Origin: an uncultured SAR86 cluster bacterium
GTDB taxonomy: Bacteria > Pseudomonadota > Gammaproteobacteria > Magnimaribacterales > D2472
Reading direction: 5' to 3'
DNA: 64,000 nt
Assembly: GCA_943789005.1 (NCBI GenBank)
Contig: CALSSL010000001.1
Location: 1 to 64,000, forward strand
The notes below the pieces were generated by a model, which saw nothing but the letters and a program-made list of their open reading frames with translations, did no database searches and had not been told where the DNA came from. This document shows positions 57,045-64,000 of this stretch, piece after piece (the first letter of the stretch is position 1; the number at the start of each line of letters is the position of its first letter). The translations under genes were made by a program, and so were the position numbers.

Positions 57045-57564
57045 TAAAGAGATTCTCCCTCTTGATGATAGGCTTGAATACATCATTCCAAATCATATCA
57101 TTCACCTCACCCCTATAATGAACAATAATTTTTCCATCATTTAGTAAAAATGTTTCTGGCGCACCAGTAACCCCAAGGTCTAGAGCAAGATTTCCTTTGT
57201 AGTCATGAATAATATACTTATATGGGTCACCAAACCTTGTAATCCAACTTATCGCATCCTCTTCTTCATCTTTATAATTTAGACCAATAATTGGTATATT
57301 TTTTGATTCCAGTTTGGATAAAAAGCTATGTTCAATTCGACATGTTATGCACCAACTTGCCCAAACGTTAATTAAATAGCTTCCTTCTAGATCTTTAACA
57401 TTAAATATTCTTTCAGAATATAAATCTTTAATCTCAAAATTAGGCATATCAGAAGTAGTGAAATCTGCTCCTGGATAATATTTGTCCTCATTGATATAGA
57501 AATAAAAAAATCCAAAAAACATCAACGCAATGCTAACTATTATAAATCTAATAAAAATAGTCAT
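57034..57564 (-). CDS. ccmG: Thiol:disulfide interchange protein CcmG (DsbE)
   Basis: 176 residues from ATG 57564, which overlaps the ccmF stop by ATGA. One membrane anchor, then the thioredoxin fold with WASWCITCRIEH (CXXC) and the cis-Pro region VTGAPETFLLNDGKI. It passes electrons to CcmH/apocytochrome in the periplasm. An upstream in-frame Met would extend into ccmF and is not credible. Confidence 0.93.
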   Translation of the reverse strand: MTIFIRFIIVSIALMFFGFFYFYINEDKYYPGADFTTSDMPNFEIKDLYSERIFNVKDLEGSYLINVWASWCITCRIEHSFLSKLESKNIPIIGLNYKDEEEDAISWITRFGDPYKYIIHDYKGNLALDLGVTGAPETFLLNDGKIIVHYRGEVNDMIWNDVFKPIIKRENLFNVN

Positions 57565-59459
57565 GATCTTGATCTCGACAAAGAATGAGCAAGTAAAAAA
57601 CCTGCTGCAACCATTATTATCGCAGAAAACCATATCCATCTAATAAACATATTAAATTGAATATTTACAATCCAGCTTCCATCATCAAGCTGATCTCCAA
57701 TTGTCATATAAATATCTTTTAGGAAGAATGCACGAATAGCAGTCTCTGTAGTAACTTGCCCTCTAGCAAAATATTTTCTTTTCTCTGGAGTTAATGTATA
57801 TGTTTTCCCATTTGGATTAACTATTAGGAATTCTGCTTGTACAGAATCAAAATTAGGTCCAGGAACCATTTTTAAGTTTGTAAAACTTACTTGGTGATCT
57901 TTATATATCTCTGTTTCATTAATTTTAATGTTTAATGCCCTTTCAGAGCTTAGATTATTATTTAGAGCTATCGATATAATCAAGAGACCTAAGCCGCAAT
58001 GTGCAATAACACTGTATAAATTAGCAAATTTTTTGTGAGCAAAATAAAAATAAATCACAATCAGATATCGTATGATAATTATTAAGCCTATTAATAATGA
58101 TGACAATGTCCAGAAATTAGTTATTGAAAGCTTATAAAAAGCTAAAAAAACTATAATTCCTGAAACCGTTATTGATAAAAATGACGGCCGATAAAGTGAT
58201 TTTAAATTAAAACTCTGCTGCCATTTTGTATCAATAGAAAAGTATAGAAAAATACATGCTAGCAAAGTTATAGGTACAAAAATTGCGTTATAAAAAGGAG
58301 CGCCAACACTAATTTTTTGATCATATAAAAATTCGTATATTAGGGGATACATGACACCAAGCATTGTTGAAAAAATTAATGTACCAAACAAGATATTGTT
58401 AATAGATATAAATGACTCTTTTGACAAAGAAACAATTTTTTTATTTGAAAGTAAAAGATTAAATCTAAATGAGAAAAGCAATAAAGAAATCATTACAAGA
58501 AGACCAATAAATGCCAAAAGATATAATCCTCTTTCCGGATCGTTTGCAAACGAATGGACGCTATCAATAATTCCAGATCTGACTATAAAAGCTCCAAATA
58601 AACTTAAAGAGAATACAAGAATAGATAGTAGCAATGTCCATATTCTTAAGATAGATGATTTTGAAGATGCGCTTAAAGAATGAATAAATGCAGTAGCTGC
58701 CAGCCACGGCATCAAAGCAACATTTTCAACCGGATCCCAAAACCAGTATCCTCCCCAGCCAAGTTCGTAATAAGCCCACCAACTACCTAATGCAATCCCT
58801 AACGTAAGAAAAGACCAAGAAACAACTGACCAAGATCTCACTTGCTTTTCCCATCTAATATTTGTATTACCCTCAAATAAAAATGCTATAGCCTGTCCAA
58901 AAGCTATAACAAAACCAACATAACCCATATATAACATTGGAGGATGAATTGCCAAAAGTGGATCTTGTAAAACTGGATTAATATCAGCACCATTTTCTGG
59001 AGGCACAGGAAGAATAGTTTCAAATGGATTTGATGTTAATAGTAAAAATAATAAAAATCCAACAGAAGTTATTGATATGACTCCAAGCGTTTTTGCTTTT
59101 AGAGGCTGATCGTTAGAGGTAAGTAAATTATATACAGCCCCCCAACTTGTTAAAAAAATAATCCAGAGAAACATAGAGCCCTCATGAGCGCTCCAAATAG
59201 ATGAAATTTTATAAAAAACTGGAAGATTGATATTAGAGTGCTGAGCGATATATAAAACGCTAAAGTTGTCACTTATTGCTAGCCAAATATATATAAAGAA
59301 TGAGGATAAGAAATATAAAAAAACTATGGGTATATATTCTTGAAACTAGATTAATAATGAATATATCTTTTGAGTTTAAAAAAAATGAAAAAATAAAGCA
59401 CATAAAGAACAATCCTGTTGACCAAGAATGGAAAGAAAATGAGCTATCTCTATTAACAT
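57561..59459 (-). CDS. ccmF: Heme lyase CcmF, N-terminus in three frames as sequenced
   Basis: The long C-terminal frame (from about 59278) holds SSIWSAHEGSMFLW, the WWD heme region GWGGYWFWDPVENVALMPW and further membrane segments to the end at 57561. The N-terminus begins MLIEIAHFLSIL at ATG 59457-59459, directly after the ccmE stop, and continues through NLVSRIYTHSFFIFLILI in another frame. One-base excesses near 59417-59430, 59349-59365 and 59272-59287 reconcile the frames. Removing three bases gives 632 codons, close to E. coli CcmF (647). CcmF, with CcmH/I, ligates heme to apocytochrome c. Confidence 0.82.
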
Positions 59460-59868
59460 TTAATTTTTTATATCGATGCTTGGAGGCATGTAATTTTCAT
59501 CATGTTTTGCTAAAACATCCTCTGCTACTAAGAGTTTTATCTCTTAAGTAGCCTAAAACAACAACACCGCTACCCTCTTTAAACAAATCTGGGACAATGC
59601 CATCAAACTCTAACATCTATTGACCCTTGATAATCTGTTATTACAAAAGAAATATTTGTTTTATCTCTTAGATACCGAGCCCTCTAAAACCATACCGCCA
59701 ACTTTAATTCTTTTATTATTAGGTATTTCTTCTTTAAATATTTCAGAAGGTGTAAAGAAAAAATCTAAGATTAGAGTCAAGAGCTCGAATAATTAAAAAT
59801 GAGCCCAATGCGGAGGTGGCTAAAATTAATAATACTGTTATTAATCTTTCTTTTCTTATAGCTTTCAT
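59460..59868 (-). pseudogene. ccmE: Heme chaperone CcmE, four +1 frameshifts as sequenced
   Basis: Pieced from three frames: MKAIRKERLITVLLILA (N-terminal membrane segment), TPSEIFKEEIPNN, RIKVGGMVLEGS, RDKTNISFVITDYQGSIDV, DGIVPDLFKEGSGVVVLGY and VLAKHDENYMPP with the heme-linking histidine and Tyr (HxxxY). Breaks at about 59749-59764, 59663-59675, 59599-59611 and 59522-59535 each need one base less. 409 bp minus four equals 135 codons, a normal CcmE. Protein identity is otherwise intact, which argues for assembly insertions rather than decay. Start overlaps ccmD. Confidence 0.8.
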
Positions 59869-60014
59869 TTTAATTTCTTACTAATTTTTTTAATATTGAT
59901 TTTATAGAAAATAAATGTTGCTAAAATGCATAAGAAAACAATTACGACCACAGACCAAACAAAAATACCATGATTTTGACCATTTTGACTTTGCATTAAA
60001 AAAGCTTCAGCCAT
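59865..60014 (-). CDS. ccmD: Heme exporter protein CcmD
   Basis: 49 residues, start ATG 60014, stop TGA 59865-59867 overlapping the ccmE ATG. MAEAFLMQSQNGQNHGIFVW precedes a single membrane segment (SVVVIVFLCILATFIFY) and a Lys-rich tail, the CcmD layout. CcmD holds CcmE in the CcmABC complex. It is too short for routine gene callers. Confidence 0.85.
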   Translation of the reverse strand: MAEAFLMQSQNGQNHGIFVWSVVVIVFLCILATFIFYKINIKKISKKLK

Positions 60015-60032
60015 AGAGAATTGAATGCAAAG

Positions 60033-60765
60033 TTAAACATAGTTTTTTATCCATGATTTATTTCTTTCTCTTCTTAGTATCTGTAATTTGGAAGAAAGAA
60101 TAACCAAACACGTAACTAATCCAGCAAAGCCAACTATTGAACCAAATAAAGGATATAGCATTACTAGATCGATAGCTGGTTTATCCGATATAGTGATTGA
60201 GGCTGGCTGATGAAGAGTGCTCCACCACTCAACAGACATTTTAATTATTGGTATATTTACTGAACCAACAAGAACCAAAATTGAAAGAAACTTATCTGCT
60301 TTTTCATGATTACTAAATGAGTCATGTAAAGATATTAAGCCGAGATACATGATAAATAGTATCAACGTTGAAACAATTCTTGCATCCCAGGCCCACCAAG
60401 TCCCCCATGTAGGTATGCCCCATATAGAGCCTGAAATTAGTGCTATAAATGTAGTAATTGCACCAATGGGAGCTATAGATCGAACTAGATATACTGAAAG
60501 CTTAACTTTCCATATAAGAAAAATAGCACTGGCTATTGCCATAGCAATATACAAAGATTGTGAAATAAAAGATGCGGGTACATGAAGATAAATAATCCTG
60601 TAAGAATTTCCTTGAACAAAGTCTTCAGGTGTTAACAAATAGACCCCAAAAAATAGAAACTAAATACAATACCAATGAGATATAAAAAATATATGAATAA
60701 GCCCTATCAACCTGATATATATAGGTCTTAGGCGATGCGAATTGATGTATAAATTTTTTTATCAC
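60033..60765 (-). CDS. ccmC: Heme transporter CcmC, +1 frameshift as sequenced
   Basis: The main frame contains GNSYRIIYLHVPA, the WWD heme motif GIPTWGTWWAWDARIVSTL and VEWWSTLHQPAS. The N-terminal 44 codons (from GTG 60765, IKKFIHQFASPKTY, ending SIFWGL) are in the next frame and join the rest at TPEDFVQG if one T is removed near 60631-60642. 733 bp minus one gives 243 residues, as in E. coli. Delivers heme to CcmE with CcmABD. Confidence 0.85.
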
Positions 60766-60791
60766 AATAAGATATTCTCTATGACCAAAAA

Positions 60792-61441
60792 TTATTCTAA
60801 GTGAGCTCTAATAATATAAGAAATAATTAATGGAATTAGTAATATTATAGTCGATAAGATGCCTAAAAGCAGAGCAACAAAACCCAAATAATTTAAATTA
60901 AGGTTTATAGAAATAACAGTTTTTCCTAGAACAATCAGTAATGGAAGCAATAATGGCAATGTTACTAAAGTTCCAAGTGCTGATCCCTTTGTTAAGACTT
61001 AAAGCATTACCAAAACTAAAAACATTTATAAATATATATGATGTTATAAGCAAAATTGGAAGTATATTAATAGCAAGATTAGCTGAGTTGGTTAAACCTA
61101 AGCAAAACAAAGATCCAATAATAGATATAGGCACCCCTATTAATAACCAATAAATAAAAATCTTTGACAGCAATAATATAAGGCAAGCTAATATTTGAAA
61201 TTGCAAACTGCTCCAATGAACCATCATTAAAATCTTCTAAAAAAATATCTTCGGTTGATAACATCATCACGAGAAGTATAGCAATCCATAAAACTGCAAA
61301 AAATGATTGGTCTAAATCTTTATTAGATATTTCAACAGTTAAAGGGAAAGCAACCATTATTAAAATAAATACTAAAATGGGTCCAAGCCATCCGCGAGAT
61401 TTACTTCTAAGTTTCAGTAATTCAAATTTTATTACATTCAT
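60792..61441 (-). CDS. ccmB: Heme exporter protein CcmB, two +1 frameshifts as sequenced
   Basis: Three frames make one CcmB: (1) SRGWLGPILVFILIMVAFPL to FNDGSLEQFAISNISLPYII; (2) IFIYWLLIGVPISIIGSLFC to FSFGNALSL; (3) TKGSALGTLVTLPLLLPLL to the TAA at 60792. Breaks near 61158-61168 and 60988-60999 each require one base less, giving 215 residues (E. coli 220). The hydrophobic pattern of six membrane segments is kept throughout. Membrane part of the CcmAB ABC transporter. Confidence 0.82.
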
Positions 61442-62016
61442 ATTTTATCGCTTAAATTTAATTTTTCTGAATTTATGTCTAAGGAAATATGTGAAGAAAA
61501 TAAAATTGATTTTCCAAGCTTCAATTCATCATTTAAAAATTTGCACAAATATTTTTGAGTTTTATTATCTAAACCTACACATGGCTCATCCAGAAGAATT
61601 AAATCCGAATCATTTAAAAAAACTCTTAGTAGAGCAATCTTCTTTTGCTGACCAAAAGAGAGACTTGATAAATTTATATCAAGACTTTTATTTAACCCAA
61701 ATTCAATGAGATGCTTATTAAGATCAGGATGATTAATGATATCAAGGACAAATAAGTTTTCTTCAACTGTAAGATACTGTTTTAAGGCGTTTTTATGACC
61801 TAAAAAACATATTCGCTTGTCCAGTTTTTTCTCTAACTCACCCTTAACTTGATTTGTTAAGCCGCATATAATTTTTAAAAGTGTTGTCTTACCCGAACCA
61901 TTATCTCCCTTGATATGAATAGCTTTTCCTGAAAAAAGTTCAAAGGAAATATTTTGAAATAATTTCTTTTCATTAATTTTATAACTTAAGTTCTTTGCTT
62001 TAACTTTTAGATGCAT
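61438..62016 (-). CDS. ccmA: Heme exporter ATP-binding protein CcmA
   Basis: 192 residues. Walker A KGDNGSGKTTLLK, signature LSSLSFGQQKKIALLR, Walker B LILLDEPCVGLD and the H-loop SSHIS. CcmAB uses ATP to release holo-CcmE. It overlaps the glycosyltransferase-like gene upstream by 17 bp and ccmB downstream by four, heading ccmABCDEFGHI, all on the minus strand. Confidence 0.93.
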   Translation of the reverse strand: MHLKVKAKNLSYKINEKKLFQNISFELFSGKAIHIKGDNGSGKTTLLKIICGLTNQVKGELEKKLDKRICFLGHKNALKQYLTVEENLFVLDIINHPDLNKHLIEFGLNKSLDINLSSLSFGQQKKIALLRVFLNDSDLILLDEPCVGLDNKTQKYLCKFLNDELKLGKSILFSSHISLDINSEKLNLSDKI

Positions 62017-62533
62017 TGTATAAATCTAGTGTAAGATTTTTTGTTCTTATTATAAGTGGTGAAAGAGGTTTTTGTGGATCAATTCTGGAATAAAATCTTT
62101 TTGCAATTTCAGAGAATGGTGATGTGTTAAGAGACCCAATTCCACCAACTGAAAAATATAAACTCTTAGAAAAATAAATTCCCTGTTCTAAATCTGGAAT
62201 GCTTCTGACTAAGGTATTAATCTTTTTAATATTTTGTAAAAAATTTTTTCTTTTTAAATTAAAATCAAACCATCCCCAAGATGACAATCCTATTAAAGCT
62301 ATTTTTTTAAGCGCCTCTTTGGCCTGAGTATTTGGAAAAGAAGATGGTGGGAGCAATACAATTAACTCACCCCTAGAAAGTGCAATTAACTCATCAAGAT
62401 TCTTTTCAATATTTTCTTTTGCATCAAAATTGAGATGCAGATACTCTTCGTACTTATTATTTAATGGTAGTTTTGTACCTTTAAGCCTAGTTTTTGAGCC
62501 AAGAACTATGTAAGTAACTAATTCTTGGCTCAA
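62000..62533 (-). CDS. Glycosyltransferase family 2-like protein, divergent
   Basis: 177 residues. Weak similarity to short GT2 proteins (TIGR04283-like): RGELIVLLPPSSFPNTQAKE takes the place of the usual 'GEWLLFLHADT', then WGWFDFNLK and QGIYFSKSLYFSVGGIG, the 'DQGIFVRRxxFExVGG' region. The metal-binding DXD motif is not evident. No signal peptide. Inserted between metY and ccmA and overlapping ccmA, so coregulated; activity uncertain. Confidence 0.5.
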   Translation of the reverse strand: MSQELVTYIVLGSKTRLKGTKLPLNNKYEEYLHLNFDAKENIEKNLDELIALSRGELIVLLPPSSFPNTQAKEALKKIALIGLSSWGWFDFNLKRKNFLQNIKKINTLVRSIPDLEQGIYFSKSLYFSVGGIGSLNTSPFSEIAKRFYSRIDPQKPLSPLIIRTKNLTLDLYNASKS

Positions 62534-62540
62534 AATTTTT

Positions 62541-63833
62541 CTATATCTTTGCTAGAGCTTGTTCAAAGTCAGCAATTATATCGTCAATATGCTCCAATCC
62601 AATGGAAAGTCTTACATATCCAGGAGTAATACCAGCAGCCAACAACTCTTCTTCATTAAGCTGGCTGTGGGTTGTACTACCAGGATGAATTGCTAGACTT
62701 CGAGAATCGCCAATGTTTGCAACATGATAGACCATCTCTAAAGCATTAATAAATTTCTTACCTGCCTCTATTCCACCTTTAATTTCAAAACCCATGAGCC
62801 CTCCATTACCTTTAGATAGATATTTATCTGCTCTTTCTTTCGCATAACCCTGCATATGAGATGGATAACTAACTCTTTCAACAGAATGATGGTTTGAAAG
62901 GTATTCAGCCACTTTTTCAGCATTGCTTGAATGCTCTCTCATTCTAAGGGCTAATGTCTCGAGGCCTTGAATAAACATAAAGGCATTAAATGGACTCATA
63001 GCAGCTCCCATGTCTCTTAAAATAGTTGTTCTAGCTTTAAGTATGTAGGCAATTGGACCTAAAGGCTTAACAGCTTCTGTCCATATTGCACCACCATAAG
63101 ATGGATCAGGGTTATTTAGTGCAGGCTGTCTTTCAGGAAAAGCTTCCCAATCAAAATTGCCACTATCAACAATAATGCCTCCAATAGAAGTTCCATGACC
63201 ACCAATAAATTTAGTTGTCGAGTGAATTAAAACTGCTGCGCCATGATCAAATGGCTTGCAGATAACTGGAGCTGCAGTATTATCAACAATCAATGGAATG
63301 CCAAGAGGTCTTCCTATTTCCGCTACTTCAGATATTGGAAATACTTCAAAACTTGGGTTAGGTAAAACCTCACCATAGTAAGCTCTTGTTTTATCATCGG
63401 TTGCATTAGCAAAATTTTGAGGATCTGAAGGATCAACAAACCTCACCTCAATACCCATATCTGCAAAAACATTCTTAAACTGATTATATGTGCCACCATA
63501 AAGATGAGCTGAAGCAACAATATTGTCACCATTCTTTGCTATATTTTGAATAGCATAAGCTGAAGCAGCTTGGCCTGATGCGACTGCTAAAGCACCCACG
63601 CCCCCCTCTAGAGCAGCAATCCTATCCTCTAAAACAGCACATGTTGGATTCATTATTCTTGAATAAATATTACCTAGCTCTGATAAGGCAAATAAATTTG
63701 CAGCATGCTCTGTATCATCAAATTGAAAGCTGGTAGTTTGATGAATTGGTACAGCTACTGAATTAGTATTTTCATCTTTTCTCCATCCTGCATGGAGACC
63801 AATTGTTTCTGGGTTTGTGTACGTTTTACTCAT
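62541..63833 (-). CDS. metY: O-acetylhomoserine sulfhydrylase
   Basis: 430 residues, Cys/Met-metabolism PLP enzyme. NPTCAVLEDRIAALEGGVGA, SAHLYGGTYNQF, VDNTAAPVICKP and the PLP lysine in HSTTKFIGGHG; the 430-residue length and the GGHGTSIGG motif identify MetY rather than MetB/MetC. It makes homocysteine from O-acetylhomoserine and sulfide. Its leader contains a SAM-sensing structure, fitting feedback control. Confidence 0.94.
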   Translation of the reverse strand: MSKTYTNPETIGLHAGWRKDENTNSVAVPIHQTTSFQFDDTEHAANLFALSELGNIYSRIMNPTCAVLEDRIAALEGGVGALAVASGQAASAYAIQNIAKNGDNIVASAHLYGGTYNQFKNVFADMGIEVRFVDPSDPQNFANATDDKTRAYYGEVLPNPSFEVFPISEVAEIGRPLGIPLIVDNTAAPVICKPFDHGAAVLIHSTTKFIGGHGTSIGGIIVDSGNFDWEAFPERQPALNNPDPSYGGAIWTEAVKPLGPIAYILKARTTILRDMGAAMSPFNAFMFIQGLETLALRMREHSSNAEKVAEYLSNHHSVERVSYPSHMQGYAKERADKYLSKGNGGLMGFEIKGGIEAGKKFINALEMVYHVANIGDSRSLAIHPGSTTHSQLNEEELLAAGITPGYVRLSIGLEHIDDIIADFEQALAKI

Positions 63834-63899
63834 AATGTTTCCTGTGTATATTAATAATTAATTAAAACATCAACTGAGAGAATATAGTTACAAGTTCTC

Positions 63900-63946
63900 T
63901 TTAGCCTATTTTTTGCGCCGGCAAGCTGATATCAAATAGGCGCTAA
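63900..63946 (-). promoter_or_regulatory. SAM-II/SAM-V-like riboswitch in the metY leader
   Basis: On the minus strand the leader has GCGCC (63939-63943) that can pair with GGCGC (63915-63919). TATTT in the loop (63934-63938) can pair with downstream AAATA (63907-63911), forming an H-type pseudoknot, and the conserved-type 3' GGCTAAA (63900-63906) follows. This is the SAM-II architecture. A hairpin AGAGAA/TTCTCT lies immediately downstream. SAM-II/V switches control metX/metY in marine alphaproteobacteria; occurrence here is unexpected but the fit is good. Confidence 0.7.
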
Positions 63947-64000
63947 TTTATTATATTTTATATCTACCAATAACAACAGACCAAGATACTATTTACTAGC

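Noticed and set aside
59300-59551. Plus-strand 83-codon frame
   Set aside because: It is antisense to the end of ccmE and the start of ccmF, whose conserved motifs (KHDENY, MLIEIAHF) are on the minus strand.
59460-60765. Genuine decay of ccmC-ccmE
   Set aside because: Conserved motifs and total length are intact after removal of single bases, and all errors are in one direction, which is not what decay produces; kept as a sequencing-quality question.
60941-61153. Plus-strand 70-codon frame
   Set aside because: Antisense to ccmB, which shows conserved family motifs on the minus strand.

Overview
The window looks like chromosomal DNA from a small-genome, AT-rich marine gammaproteobacterium, SAR86-like in character. 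The assignment is an inference from gene order (secF-secD-yajC-tgt-queA; rpoE-rseA-htrA-lepA-lepB-rnc-era-recO-acpS; smc-zipA-ligase; a complete ccm operon), very tight gene packing, frequent TTG starts and low G+C. Nothing in the window names the species.

Layout. Positions 1-6719 are the 3' part of a giant surface protein. It holds 25 copies of one 216-bp (72-residue) Ig-like unit, identical as far as I can read, in blocks of 9 and 16. Positions 6855-11138 carry a fused indolepyruvate:ferredoxin oxidoreductase, a PEMT/ICMT-type methyltransferase and two tiny membrane proteins. Positions 11231-13190 are a small accessory segment (persulfide dioxygenase-like MBL protein, rhodanese, MAPEG protein) bounded by an intact tRNA-Glu and a decayed copy of that tRNA's 3' end, which suggests an old insertion. 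Positions 13244-32534 are a mostly minus-strand housekeeping block: tRNA modification, Sec translocon, queuosine synthesis, rsmJ-uppP-tsaB-adk-acpS-recO-era-rnc-lepB-lepA, and an envelope-stress (sigma-E) cassette. tRNA-Leu and a 3' remnant of proA interrupt it.

Positions 32581-46893 hold ygfZ, ung, serA, glpK, nrdAB (with paired NrdR and DnaA boxes), a GST, an SDR, an AlkB-like protein, mdh, a DUF6231 protein and an alkylsulfatase. Positions 46908-63946 hold a lipoprotein, a PreP-like M16C peptidase, a lytic transglycosylase, an ATP-dependent DNA ligase where ligA normally sits, zipA, an unusually short SMC, ccmIHGFEDCBA, a glycosyltransferase-like protein and metY behind a SAM-II/SAM-V-like riboswitch.

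The most unusual points are: (1) an SMC of 995 residues with no recognisable hinge and two internal duplications in its arms; (2) an ATP-dependent ligase at the ligA position after zipA; (3) a SuhB-family protein whose DPxDGT metal motif reads KAIDGE; (4) a perfectly homogenised repeat array; (5) thirteen apparent +1 frameshifts, ten of them within about 1.9 kb of the ccm operon, each fixable by removing one base with the protein otherwise conserved. Point 5 is most simply explained by assembly insertions at short homopolymers, but it should be settled because secF and ccm genes are affected. Several genes (ccmD, ccmE, the N-termini of ccmF and ccmC, ygfZ, two small membrane or coiled-coil proteins) become visible only when frameshifts, short lengths or non-ATG starts are allowed for.
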